Source: Allobosea sp039673065 (GTDB taxonomy: Bacteria; Pseudomonadota; Alphaproteobacteria; Rhizobiales; Beijerinckiaceae). From it: a stretch of DNA of 64,000 bases. This document shows, in pieces, positions 46,889-64,000 of the stretch. Every line of letters begins with the position of its first letter. Within the stretch, counting starts at the first letter, position 1. The stretch covers positions 20,846 to 84,845 of the forward strand of contig NZ_JBDJKW010000016.1 in NCBI RefSeq assembly GCF_039673065.1. The letters are read 5' to 3'. The position numbers and the translations under genes are program-made. The notes under the pieces were generated by a model that worked only from the letters and a program-made list of their open reading frames with translations, made no database searches and was not told the origin of the DNA.

Positions 46889-47422
46889 GTGAGCACCCGC
46901 TGGTATATCGTCCACGCCTATTCGAACTTCGAGAACAAGGTCGCGCAGTCGATCAAGGATCAGGCCGCGCAGCGCAGCCTCGAGGACAAGTTCGAGGAAG
47001 TGCTGGTTCCGACCGAGAAGGTCGTCGAGGTGCGCCGCGGCCGCAAGGTCGAGACCGAGCGCAAGTTCTTCCCCGGCTACGTGCTGGTGAAATGCGAGAT
47101 GACCGACGAGGTCTATCACCTCATCAAGAACACTCCGAAGGTCACGGGCTTCCTCGGCGCCGACAAGGCCAAGCCGATGCCGATCCCGGAGACCGAGGCG
47201 CTGCGCATCAAGGGCCAGGTCGCGGAGGGCGTCGAGCGTCCGAAGCCGACGGTGGTCTTCGAGGTCGGCGAGCAGGTCAAGGTGGCCGACGGCCCCTTCG
47301 CCTCGTTCAACGGCGTCGTCGAGGATGTCGACCATGCCCGCGCCCGCCTCAAGGTCGCGGTCTCGATCTTCGGCCGCGCCACGCCGGTCGAGCTGGAATA
47401 CAGCCAGGTCGAGAAGCTCTGA
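46889..47422 (+). CDS. nusG: Transcription elongation/termination factor NusG
   Basis: Protein of 177 aa from the GTG at 46889, 14 nt after secE; earlier in-frame codons run through secE antisense-like sequence. The NGN domain starts TRWYIVHAYSNFENKVAQSI with RKFFPGYVLVKCEMTDEVYH; the KOW domain is FEVGEQVKVADGPFASFNGV. NusG joins RNA polymerase to ribosomes or Rho. The length matches alphaproteobacterial NusG (176-178 aa). Confidence 0.96.
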   Translation: MSTRWYIVHAYSNFENKVAQSIKDQAAQRSLEDKFEEVLVPTEKVVEVRRGRKVETERKFFPGYVLVKCEMTDEVYHLIKNTPKVTGFLGADKAKPMPIPETEALRIKGQVAEGVERPKPTVVFEVGEQVKVADGPFASFNGVVEDVDHARARLKVAVSIFGRATPVELEYSQVEKL

Positions 47423-47565
47423 GCCGACAGGCTCCGCGGCGCGCATCGGCGCGCCGCCACCGGCCGCCGTGTTAGCCGGTTACCACCCGCACCATGCCGC
47501 GCGGGTCTAGTCTTCCCGAGACGAACGCGCCCGCGAGGCGGCGCGGCTTAGAGGGAGGACGAGCG

Positions 47566-48168
47566 ATGACCGGCAAGCGTATCCTGATGATCGTCGGCGA
47601 TTTCGGCGAGGACTACGAGATCATGGTGCCGTTCCAGGCCCTGCTCGCGGTCGGCCATGCCGTCGATGCCGTCTGCCCCGACAAGCGGGCGGGCGAGAGC
47701 GTCGCGACCTCGATCCACGATTTCGAGGGCCAGCAGACCTATTCCGAAAAGCGCGGCCACAATTTCTCGCTGAACGCGGATTTCGCGGCCATCGATCCGG
47801 CGAACTATGACGCGCTCGTGCTGCCCGGCGGGCGGGCGCCGGAATATCTGCGGCTGAATGCGCGCGTCATCGCGATCGTCCGGCACTTCTTCGATGCGGA
47901 CAAGCCGGTGGCGGCGATCTGCCATGGCGCCCAGATCCTTGCCGCCGCCGAGGTGCTGAAGGGCCGCAGCTGCGCGGCCTATCCGGCCTGCAGCCCCGAG
48001 GTCACGCTGGCGGGCGGCCGCTATGCCGACATCGCGATCGATGCCGCGACGACCGACGGCAATCTGGTCACGGCACCGGCCTGGCCGGCGCATCCGGCCT
48101 GGCTCGCACAGTTCCTCGCGGTGCTCGGCACCCGCATCAGCCATGGCGTGCAGGCCAAGGCCGCGTGA
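47566..48168 (+). CDS. DJ-1/PfpI family protein
   Basis: Protein of 200 aa with GGGAGG before the ATG. The glutamine-amidotransferase-like fold is evident: KRILMIVGDFGEDYEIMVPF with the conserved acidic Glu, the nucleophile elbow AAICHGAQILAAAEVLKGRS (Cys), and TDGNLVTAPAWPAHPAWLAQ. The family includes protein deglycase-like and chaperone-like enzymes. It separates nusG from rplK, which are neighbours in most bacteria. Confidence 0.88.
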   Translation: MTGKRILMIVGDFGEDYEIMVPFQALLAVGHAVDAVCPDKRAGESVATSIHDFEGQQTYSEKRGHNFSLNADFAAIDPANYDALVLPGGRAPEYLRLNARVIAIVRHFFDADKPVAAICHGAQILAAAEVLKGRSCAAYPACSPEVTLAGGRYADIAIDAATTDGNLVTAPAWPAHPAWLAQFLAVLGTRISHGVQAKAA

Positions 48169-48264
48169 CCGACCAAGACGGGCTGACGCGAAGGGCCGCG
48201 CCGCGCTAGTCTCGCCTGGCGGGCGCGGATGGTGCGGCGCCGACATGACGGCGGGAGGACGGCC

Positions 48265-48678
48265 ATGTGCAAGCTCTTCGTCCAGGCGGATGCCGGTCTC
48301 TGGCAGGCGCGACCGCGCTCGGTCAGGATCAGCGGCTTCTCGACCAGCGTGCGCCTGGAAAATCTCTACTGGCGCGTGCTGGAGGAGATTGCGGCGCGCG
48401 ACGGCCTCTCGCTCGGGCAATTGCTGGCCCGCCTCTATGACGAGCTGCGCGACACCCATGGCGAGGGCGAGAACTTCGCCTCCTTCCTGCGGGTCTGCTG
48501 TGCGCGCTACCTGATGCTCCAGCTCGCCGGGGACGTGCCGCAGGACACCGGCAGCCCGATCGCCGGGCTCGACGCAGACCGCATCCTGGCGGCCGAGGCG
48601 CTCAGGCTCGGGGGAGGGCGCCCGCACCGGGTGACGCCGCGCCCCCCGGCAGGGCAGGGGCGCAGCCTCGCCTCGTGA
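48265..48678 (+). CDS. Ribbon-helix-helix (RHH_4) domain protein
   Basis: Protein of 137 aa from the ATG at 48265. Residues 12-80 form an RHH_4-type domain (SVRISGFSTSVRLENLYWRV, then LEEIAARDGLSLGQLLARLY and DELRDTHGEGENFASFLRVC). Such proteins bind DNA as dimers. The C-terminus is Gly/Pro/Arg-rich. It is read in the same direction as DJ-1/PfpI and may control it or itself. It stands between nusG and rplK. Confidence 0.75.
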   Translation: MCKLFVQADAGLWQARPRSVRISGFSTSVRLENLYWRVLEEIAARDGLSLGQLLARLYDELRDTHGEGENFASFLRVCCARYLMLQLAGDVPQDTGSPIAGLDADRILAAEALRLGGGRPHRVTPRPPAGQGRSLAS

Positions 48679-49112
48679 AGAGGGCGGGGTACCGGCTCAC
48701 GCTGGCTCCCGAAGGCCGACGGATTGCGGAAGCGGACGGGGGCGCCGATCGGCTCCGAATCGCCGACTGAGCGGCGCGGGTCCATCTCCGCGAAGGCGGG
48801 AAGGGCGCACCCCTCGACCCGCAGGATCGCGATCGTCATGCCGGGCGTCTCCTCCCGGCGACGAGGATAAACGGGCGATTGCGACCGGAACCGGGGCAGG
48901 CCGCCGCGTCGCCCGCGCGAGGACGGGGCTTCCCCTTCGGGTGCTTATGTGCCATAGGGCGCCCCTCACATGCGTGGAAGGCCGGCCGGCTGCCAACCGG
49001 ACCACCCTGCCGCACCACGCTCTGCAACCACCCCGATCCGGACCATGAGCGGTTCCCGGGCGGGGCGTCGTCGTTCCGGTCGGCACCGGGGCAGGCGGCA
49101 GGAGCAGCCATC
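48679..49112. other. Intergenic region upstream of rplK
   Basis: This 434-nt interval has no convincing gene. Around 48780-48810 it includes a fragment TCTCCGCGAAGGCGGGAA reminiscent of dispersed palindromic repeats in Hyphomicrobiales. A GC-rich segment near 48960-49080 precedes the rplK ribosome binding site (GGCAGGAGCAG). A promoter for rplK-rplA is expected here but no clear -35/-10 pair was found. Confidence 0.4.
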
Positions 49113-49544
49113 ATGGCGAAGAAGATCACGGGCTACGTGAAGCTTCAGGTTCCGGCGGGCGCGGCCAATCCGTCGCCGCCGATCGGTCCGGCGCTGGGTC
49201 AGCGCGGCCTCAACATCATGGAATTCTGCAAGGCCTTCAACGCGAAGACCGCGCAGATGGAAAAGGGCATGCCGATCCCGGTGATCATCACCGCGTATCA
49301 GGATCGCTCCTTCACCTTCGAGATGAAGCAGCCGCCGGTGTCGTACTTCCTCAAGAAGGCGGCTGGCGTGGCTTCGGCCTCGAAGACGCCCGGCAAGGGC
49401 GGCGCGGCCGGCAAGGTGACCGAAGCGCAGCTGCGCGAGATCGCCGAGAAGAAGATGGCTGACCTGAACTGCGACAGCGTCGAGGCCGCCGTGGCCATGA
49501 TCCGTGGCTCCGCCCGGTCCATGGGCCTGGACGTCGCGGGCTGA
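49113..49544 (+). CDS. rplK: 50S ribosomal protein L11
   Basis: Protein of 143 aa. It begins MAKKITGYVKLQVPAGAANP with PSPPIGPALGQRGLNIMEFC, the conserved Pro-rich linker region that binds the GTPase centre of 23S rRNA and mediates the RelA response. Length and sequence are typical. It is followed by rplA after 14 nt. Confidence 0.98.
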   Translation: MAKKITGYVKLQVPAGAANPSPPIGPALGQRGLNIMEFCKAFNAKTAQMEKGMPIPVIITAYQDRSFTFEMKQPPVSYFLKKAAGVASASKTPGKGGAAGKVTEAQLREIAEKKMADLNCDSVEAAVAMIRGSARSMGLDVAG

Positions 49545-49558
49545 GGGAGGGCTGACAG

Positions 49559-50257
<699 letters not shown>

Positions 50258-50775
50258 GCCGCGCCCGGCGGGCCGCCCTCGCGGCGGCCTCGCCCCGCCT
50301 CGCCAGGCCGGCCCTGCGCCGTGCCTTGCGAGGATTGCACTTGGCAGAAGCCCGGGGAATGGTTAAATGTCCCCTGTGTTTCCATGAGTGTTGGGGCTTC
50401 CACGTGCTCGCCACGGGGAGGTCCATTCGCGTTTTTCGACGGTTTTCCGTCGAAGAATGGGTGCTCTGGCCCGAAAGAAGCGATTCTCGAGGTCCGGGCG
50501 TCCAGTCCTGTCTGAGACTGCAGGTGCCTCCCGGTTCGTCCGGGGAGCATAATTTCGCCAAGAGGCCTGCATAGACGGTGCATGAAACTCTGGCGGGGCC
50601 TTTATGGCTCCGATCGAGGTTCGAACCATCTCACCTGCCCGCGGCCACAGGCCCGGACGGGGACAGGGCACTGAAGCGTCGCTCCGGCGAGGGGTCGGTG
50701 TCAACCGGCTGCCAGCCAGGGCGGCAAGTGCAACTGGCGGTGGGTTCCGACCTGCCGCCTACCGGAGAGAGCCCA
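50258..50775 (+). promoter_or_regulatory. Long leader of the rplJ-rplL operon (probable L10-binding region)
   Basis: These 518 nt contain no good gene. A perfect hairpin TTCGACGG-TTTT-CCGTCGAA lies at 50435-50454 without a T tract on either strand. The last 200 nt before rplJ are GC-rich, structured RNA (GGACGGGGACAGGGCACTG near 50653), where most bacteria carry the L10/L12-binding autoregulatory leader. That function is expected from position; the exact binding fold was not verified. A promoter for rplJL is likely in the first half. Confidence 0.5.
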
Positions 50776-51291
50776 GTGGATAGAGCGGCAAAAAAAGATG
50801 CCGTCGCGTCGCTGAACGACGTGTTCTCCAACACGTCGGTCGTCGTCGTGGCCCACTATGCGGGTTTGACGGTGGCACAGTTCCAGAAGCTTCGTCGCGA
50901 GATGAAGGCCAATGGCGCCACCGTGAAGGTCGCAAAGAACCGGCTGGCCAAGATCGCTCTTGAAGGCACTGATGTCGCGTCCATCGGCAACCTGCTGAAG
51001 GGCCCCACCCTGATCGCCTATTCGGACGATCCGGTTGCGGCTCCCAAGGTCGCCGCCGCTTTCGCCAAGGATCACGACAAGCTCGTCATCCTCGGCGGCG
51101 CGATGGGCACGACTGCTCTGAACCCCGACGGCGTCAAGGCCCTGGCCACGATGCCCTCGCTCGACGAACTGCGCGCCAAGCTCATCGGCCTCGTCCAGGC
51201 CCCGGCTACCAAGCTCGCGCAGCTCACGAACGCCCCGGCTGGAAAGCTGGCGCGCGTGGTTCAGGCCTACGCCGACAAGAGCGCTGCCTGA
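50776..51291 (+). CDS. rplJ: 50S ribosomal protein L10
   Basis: Protein of 171 aa from the GTG at 50776, where L10 homologues begin (VDRAAKKDAVASLNDVFSNT). Later conserved segments are VVVVAHYAGLTVAQFQKLRR, KVAKNRLAKIALEGTD and LVQAPATKLAQLTNAPAGKL, the C-terminal helix that binds L7/L12 dimers. GAGAG lies 8 nt upstream. rplL follows after 54 nt. Confidence 0.97.
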   Translation: MDRAAKKDAVASLNDVFSNTSVVVVAHYAGLTVAQFQKLRREMKANGATVKVAKNRLAKIALEGTDVASIGNLLKGPTLIAYSDDPVAAPKVAAAFAKDHDKLVILGGAMGTTALNPDGVKALATMPSLDELRAKLIGLVQAPATKLAQLTNAPAGKLARVVQAYADKSAA

Positions 51292-51345
51292 GCAGCCGAC
51301 ACACCCTCAATCGTTCGAACCTCTCAACTATCAGGAAACTGAACA

Positions 51346-51723
<378 letters not shown>

Positions 51724-51965
51724 GCAGGGCCGGCTGATGCCGGTCCGTCACTAGTCGCTAACGACAGTCCCGGGGCGCCCCTGCGCCTCCGGGGCTGTTG
51801 CGTCGTTTCCGCTCCGGACACGACGCGCTCCATGGCCAGCCGCCGCTCGGGCGGCCCGGCCAGTCCAGTTGCCGTCGGCGCAATCAGGCGCCGAGCGGCT
51901 CACCCGGAGGCCCGTCCGCAAGGCGCGGACCGCCGGGTGAGCCGTCCGAGATCGCGAGGAACATG

Positions 51966-56087
<4,122 letters not shown>

Positions 56088-56210
56088 GGCTGCGGGCCCC
56101 TTGCGGGCCGGACCGAGTACTCATGCCGGCGGCACTCACGCCGCCGGCCGATGGATCAACGAGCCGGGCAGGGCGGTTCCCAGAACCCCACCGGCTTCAG
56201 GAGACAGGCG

Positions 56211-60386
<4,176 letters not shown>

Positions 60387-60430
60387 TCGTGCTGCAAGGG
60401 ACTGTCCGGCTCCGGCCGGACCATGCTAGA

Positions 60431-60460
60431 GAGGGTCGCCTTCGGGCGGCCCTCTTTTCG
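60431..60460 (+). terminator. Rho-independent terminator of the rpoBC operon
   Basis: Stem GAGGGTCGCC (60431-60440) pairs with GGCGGCCCTC (60445-60454) with one T-G wobble and a TTCG loop, followed by TTTTCG. It lies 45 nt after the rpoC stop. Confidence 0.85.
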
Positions 60461-60628
60461 TTAAGGGGCTGGTAACCGGCGGCGGCTTAGGCGAGGTGAG
60501 CCTGCGCGGCGGTGGCCGCGTCGCGGCGCGCGCGACGCGCCGGAGCCGGGGAGGGCGCCCCGCGGGGCCGGTCCCGCCGCCCCCCCGAAAAGACCCCTCT
60601 GACGCCGTAGTTTCGCGTCGATCCGGGG

Positions 60629-60657
60629 TTGACGCGAATCCTTACGTGAGTCATAAG
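60629..60657 (+). promoter_or_regulatory. Candidate str-operon promoter (rpsL)
   Basis: TTGACG (60629-60634) and CATAAG (60652-60657) are 17 bp apart, 270 nt before rpsL. The interval 60461-60929 has no gene-like frame, so this would give a long leader of about 265 nt. It is the best match to a vegetative promoter in the gap. Confidence 0.5.
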
Positions 60658-60929
60658 CGCGGCACTGTCGACGGCTGTCGGACACGTTTGTCGCTTGCCT
60701 TGATTGCGAGCGAGCTTCGCGACCGAAACTCCGTCGGAATTCCAGCGTCGATCGACGACATGGCAGGACGGCATGAATGCGGGCTTCCCGTGTTCCTCTG
60801 CTTCGCGAACGCGCCTGAGGCTACCCTGGACGGGTACCGATGGCGCGGCTTCGTTTGTGTCATGGAATCGGGCTTCGCTGGTCGGGACCACGGAATTTTG
60901 TAAACGCTCGAGGGAGCGAGAGGCCTTAA

Positions 60930-61301
60930 ATGCCGACAATCAGCCAGCTGATCCGCAAGCCGCGCTCGCCCGTCAAGGCGCGCAACACTGCTCCGGCGCT
61001 CGAGAATTGCCCGCAGAAGCGCGGCGTCTGCACGCGCGTCTACACGACGACCCCGAAGAAGCCGAACTCGGCGCTTCGTAAGGTCGCCAAGGTGCGCCTG
61101 ACCAACGGCTTCGAGGTCATCGGCTACATCCCCGGTGAGGGTCACAACCTTCAGGAGCACTCCGTGGTGATGATCCGCGGCGGCCGCGTGAAGGACCTTC
61201 CCGGCGTGCGTTACCACATCCTGCGCGGCGTGCTCGACACGCAGGGCGTCAAGAACCGTAAGCAGCGTCGTTCGAAGTACGGCGCCAAGCGTCCGAAGTG
61301 A
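60930..61301 (+). CDS. rpsL: 30S ribosomal protein S12
   Basis: Protein of 123 aa, the usual length. Streptomycin-contact residues are wild type: Lys43 in TTPKKPNSALRK and Lys88 in RGGRVKDLPGVRY. S12 lies at the decoding site. First gene of the str operon; rpsG follows after 67 nt. Confidence 0.98.
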   Translation: MPTISQLIRKPRSPVKARNTAPALENCPQKRGVCTRVYTTTPKKPNSALRKVAKVRLTNGFEVIGYIPGEGHNLQEHSVVMIRGGRVKDLPGVRYHILRGVLDTQGVKNRKQRRSKYGAKRPK

Positions 61302-61368
61302 TTGAGTGTCGGACCGGCGGGCAAGGGCCAGCCGGTTCGCCGTTTTGAGATTGACCGGAGACTAGACG

Positions 61369-61839
61369 ATGTCCCGCCGCCACAGTGCCGAAAAGCGCGA
61401 GATCATCCCGGACGCCAAGTTCGGCGACGTGATCGTGACCAAGTTCATGAATTCCGTCATGTACGAAGGTAAGAAGTCGACTGCCGAAGGCATCGTCTAC
61501 GGCGCCTTCGACATCATCGAGGGCAAGCTGAAGACCGACCCGCTCGCCGTCTTCAAGAGCGCGCTCGAGAACGTCGCCCCGGCGATCGAGGTCCGTTCCC
61601 GCCGCGTCGGCGGCGCGACCTACCAGGTTCCCGTCGAGGTGCGCACCGAGCGTCGCCAGGCGCTGGCCATTCGCTGGCTGATCGCCGCGGCCCGTTCGCG
61701 CAACGATCGCACCATGGTGGAGCGTCTCTCCTCCGAGCTGATCGATGCCGCCAACAACCGTGGCAGCGCCGTGAAGAAGCGTGAAGACACGCACCGGATG
61801 GCGGAAGCCAACCGCGCCTTCTCGCACTACCGCTGGTAA
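61369..61839 (+). CDS. rpsG: 30S ribosomal protein S7
   Basis: Protein of 156 aa. Typical segments are MSRRHSAEKREIIPDAKFGD, MYEGKKSTAEGIVYGAFDII and VGGATYQVPVEVRTERRQAL. It starts assembly of the small-subunit head and represses the str operon by binding the intercistronic mRNA in E. coli; no such element could be checked here. Confidence 0.98.
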   Translation: MSRRHSAEKREIIPDAKFGDVIVTKFMNSVMYEGKKSTAEGIVYGAFDIIEGKLKTDPLAVFKSALENVAPAIEVRSRRVGGATYQVPVEVRTERRQALAIRWLIAAARSRNDRTMVERLSSELIDAANNRGSAVKKREDTHRMAEANRAFSHYRW

Positions 61840-61875
61840 GCGGCGACCGCCCTTTCGGATCGACAGAGCATTCTC

Positions 61876-63951
61876 ATGGCACGTTCCCATCCCATCGATC
61901 GCTATCGCAACTTCGGCATCATGGCCCACATCGATGCGGGCAAGACGACGACGACCGAGCGCATCCTGTTCTACACGGGCAAGAACCATAAGCTGGGCGA
62001 GACCCATGACGGTTCGGCCACGATGGACTGGATGACGCAGGAGCAGGAGCGTGGCATCACGATCACCTCGGCTGCGACGACCTGCTTCTGGCGCGATCAT
62101 CGCCTGAACATCATCGACACCCCCGGCCACGTCGACTTCACCATCGAGGTCGAGCGTTCGCTGCGCGTGCTCGACGGTGCCGTCTGCGTGCTCGACGGCA
62201 ACCAGGGCGTCGAGCCCCAGACCGAGACCGTCTGGCGTCAGGCCGACAAGTACGACGTCCCGCGCGTCGTCTTCGTCAACAAGATGGACAAGATCGGCGC
62301 CGATTTCTATCGCTGCGTCCAGGACATCATCGACCGCGTCGCCGGCAAGCCGGTCTGCTTGCAGATCCCGATCGGTGCCGAGTCGGACTTCCTGGGCGTC
62401 ATCGACCTGATCAAGATGAAGGCGATCGTCTGGAACGGCGAAGCGCTGGGCGCCGCCTATGAGGAGCAGGAGATCCCTGCCGACCTCGCCGACAAGGCCG
62501 CCGAGTACCGCTCCAAGCTGATCGAAGCCGCCGTCGAGATGGACGATGCGGCGATGGAAGCCTATCTCGACGGCACCGAGCCGGACATGGAGACCCTGCG
62601 TCGCCTGATCCGCACTGCTGTGCAGCGTCGCGCCTTCCACCCGGTCCTCTGCGGCTCGGCCTTCAAGAACAAGGGCGTGCAGCCCCTGCTTGACGCCGTC
62701 GTCGACTTCCTGCCGTCGCCGGTGGATCGCGGCGAAGTCGAAGGCCTCGACTTCAAGACCGAGGAGCCGGTCGTCCGCAAGCCGGGCGACGACCAGCCCT
62801 TCTCCATGCTCGCCTTCAAGATCATGGACGACCCCTTCGTCGGCACCATCACCTTCTGCCGCGTCTATTCGGGCAAGGTGGAGACCGGCGCGAGCGTCCT
62901 GAACTCGACCCGCGACAAGAAGGAGCGCGTCGGCCGCATGCTCCTGATGCACGCGAACAACCGCGAAGACATCAAGGAGGCCTATTCGGGCGACATCGTC
63001 GCTCTGGCCGGCCTGAAGGACGTCCGCACCGGTGACACGCTCTGCGATCCGGCCCAGGCCGTGATCCTCGAGCGCATGGAGTTCCCCGAGCCGGTCATCA
63101 CGATCGCGATCGAGCCGAAGTCCAAGGCCGACCAGGAGAAGCTGGGCCTCGCCCTGTCGAAGCTGGCCAACGAGGACCCGTCCTTCCGCGTCTCGACCGA
63201 CCAGGAGTCGGGCCAGACGATCCTTAAGGGCATGGGCGAGCTCCATCTCGACATCAAGGTCGACATCCTGAAGCGCACCTACAAGGTCGACGCTAATATC
63301 GGCGCCCCGCAGGTCGCGTATCGCGAGACGATGACCAAGAAGGCCGAGGTCGACTACACCCACAAGAAGCAGACCGGCGGCACCGGGCAGTTCGCCCGCG
63401 TCAAGCTGGTCGTCGAGCCGAACGAGACCGGCAAGGGCTTCGAGTTCGAGTCGAAGATCGTCGGCGGCGCGGTGCCCAAGGAGTACATCCCGGGCGTCGA
63501 GAAGGGCCTGAACTCGGTTATCGGCTCCGGCGTGCTCGCCGGCTTCCCGGTGGTGGACATCAAGGTCTCGCTGATCGACGGCGCCTTCCACGAGGTCGAC
63601 TCGTCGGCCCTGGCGTTCGAGATCGCGTCCCGTGCGGCCCTGCGCGAGGCGCTCCAGAAGGGCGGCTCGGTGCTGCTCGAGCCGGTGATGAAGGTCGAGG
63701 TCGTGACCCCGGAGGACTACACCGGTTCGGTCATCGGCGACCTCAACTCGCGTCGCGGCCAGATCCAGGGCCAGGACATGCGCGGCAACGCCGTCGTCAT
63801 CAACGCGATGGTGCCGCTCGCCAACATGTTCGGTTACGTCAACCAGCTGCGTTCGTTCAGCCAGGGGCGTGCCAACTACACGATGCAATTCGATCACTAC
63901 GAGCAGGTCCCGTCGGCGGTCGCCGCCGAGGTCCAGGCCAAGTACGCCTGA
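61876..63951 (+). CDS. fusA: Elongation factor G
   Basis: Protein of 691 aa. G1 AHIDAGKTTTTERILFYTG, G2 QERGITITSAATTCF, G3 IDTPGHVDFTIEVERSLRV, and G4 NKMDKIGADF are complete; domains II-V follow to SFSQGRANYTMQFDHYEQVP. It drives ribosomal translocation. The gene is 36 nt after rpsG. Confidence 0.98.
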   Translation: MARSHPIDRYRNFGIMAHIDAGKTTTTERILFYTGKNHKLGETHDGSATMDWMTQEQERGITITSAATTCFWRDHRLNIIDTPGHVDFTIEVERSLRVLDGAVCVLDGNQGVEPQTETVWRQADKYDVPRVVFVNKMDKIGADFYRCVQDIIDRVAGKPVCLQIPIGAESDFLGVIDLIKMKAIVWNGEALGAAYEEQEIPADLADKAAEYRSKLIEAAVEMDDAAMEAYLDGTEPDMETLRRLIRTAVQRRAFHPVLCGSAFKNKGVQPLLDAVVDFLPSPVDRGEVEGLDFKTEEPVVRKPGDDQPFSMLAFKIMDDPFVGTITFCRVYSGKVETGASVLNSTRDKKERVGRMLLMHANNREDIKEAYSGDIVALAGLKDVRTGDTLCDPAQAVILERMEFPEPVITIAIEPKSKADQEKLGLALSKLANEDPSFRVSTDQESGQTILKGMGELHLDIKVDILKRTYKVDANIGAPQVAYRETMTKKAEVDYTHKKQTGGTGQFARVKLVVEPNETGKGFEFESKIVGGAVPKEYIPGVEKGLNSVIGSGVLAGFPVVDIKVSLIDGAFHEVDSSALAFEIASRAALREALQKGGSVLLEPVMKVEVVTPEDYTGSVIGDLNSRRGQIQGQDMRGNAVVINAMVPLANMFGYVNQLRSFSQGRANYTMQFDHYEQVPSAVAAEVQAKYA

Positions 63952-64000
63952 CCACCTGCCCGTATCCCTGAACACTGAGCGTAATTCGACGGACGGAGGC
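63952..64000 (+). other. Start of the fusA-downstream spacer, probably leading to tuf
   Basis: 49 nt after fusA, ending in GGACGGAGGC, which looks like a ribosome binding site. In this operon the next gene is normally tuf (EF-Tu), which would begin just outside the window. Confidence 0.5.

Noticed and set aside
48780..48839. Short minus-strand frame (MTIAILRVEGCALPAFAEMD...) as a gene
   Set aside because: It has the look of translated dispersed palindromic repeats, no good binding site, and runs antisense into the RHH gene.
50435..50454. Hairpin in the rplJ leader as a rho-independent terminator
   Set aside because: No T tract follows the stem on either strand, so termination of rplKA there is unlikely.

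Overview
The window is high-GC DNA from an alphaproteobacterium, most likely of the order Hyphomicrobiales (Rhizobiales). A Bosea-like host is plausible but not proven. The evidence is the alphaproteobacterial secE-nusG-rplK-rplA-rplJ-rplL-rpoB-rpoC-rpsL-rpsG-fusA cluster and the presence of GcrA- and GapR-family genes. The window has two parts. Positions 1-45600 are the right-hand 45.6 kb of a prophage whose left end lies outside the window. Positions 45601-64000 are host chromosome.

Prophage, leftward arm (31944 down to 1, minus strand). A Cro-like repressor gene is followed by small regulators and membrane peptides, a GcrA-family regulator, a multi-HTH protein, a protein with two DnaA domain IV-like modules, a large ParB-like protein, a metallophosphatase, a PD-(D/E)XK-type nuclease, an SNF2-type helicase, a Dam-class methylase, a replication-initiator-like HTH protein carrying an iteron-like repeat cluster, and a small ParB-domain protein. 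Next comes a gene-free gap with a terminator, and then the packaging, head and tail genes. The head module is lambda-like: Nu1/GpA terminase, gpW, gpB portal, gpC protease with nested scaffold, gpD decoration and gpE capsid. The tail module is that of a contractile Mu-like phage: tail terminator, DUF2635, sheath, tube, frameshifted tail-assembly chaperones, tape measure, gpN, gpP and gp45. A hicAB toxin-antitoxin cassette with its own promoter, operators and terminator is inserted on the opposite strand at 21354-22189.

Prophage, immunity region and rightward arm (31944-45600, plus strand). A LexA/CI-type S24 repressor gene lies between two nearly identical promoter-operator modules (operator core TTTGCC-N5-GGCAAA). 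Reading right there are many short ATGA/GTGA-coupled genes: a DNA methyltransferase containing a G9 tract, a GapR homologue, HTH proteins, a three-Cys Gp37/Gp68 (DUF5131) protein, a membrane-anchored SNase, an ASCH protein, an AAA+ unfoldase followed by a J-domain protein, a second Dam-class methylase, a DUF4326 protein, and a tyrosine integrase. Just downstream of the integrase is the 3' part of a tRNA-Thr(TGT) gene, from anticodon loop to CCA, which marks the right attachment site.

Host part. Two small secreted or lipoprotein genes precede secE-nusG. A DJ-1/PfpI-like gene and a ribbon-helix-helix gene separate nusG from rplK. Then come rplK-rplA, a long rplJ leader, rplJ-rplL, rpoB-rpoC with a terminator, and the str operon (rpsL-rpsG-fusA), cut just before what is probably tuf. 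The phage has thus inserted between a tRNA-Thr gene and the transcription/translation super-operon. No CRISPR array, rRNA gene, insertion sequence or phage lysis cassette was seen in the window.
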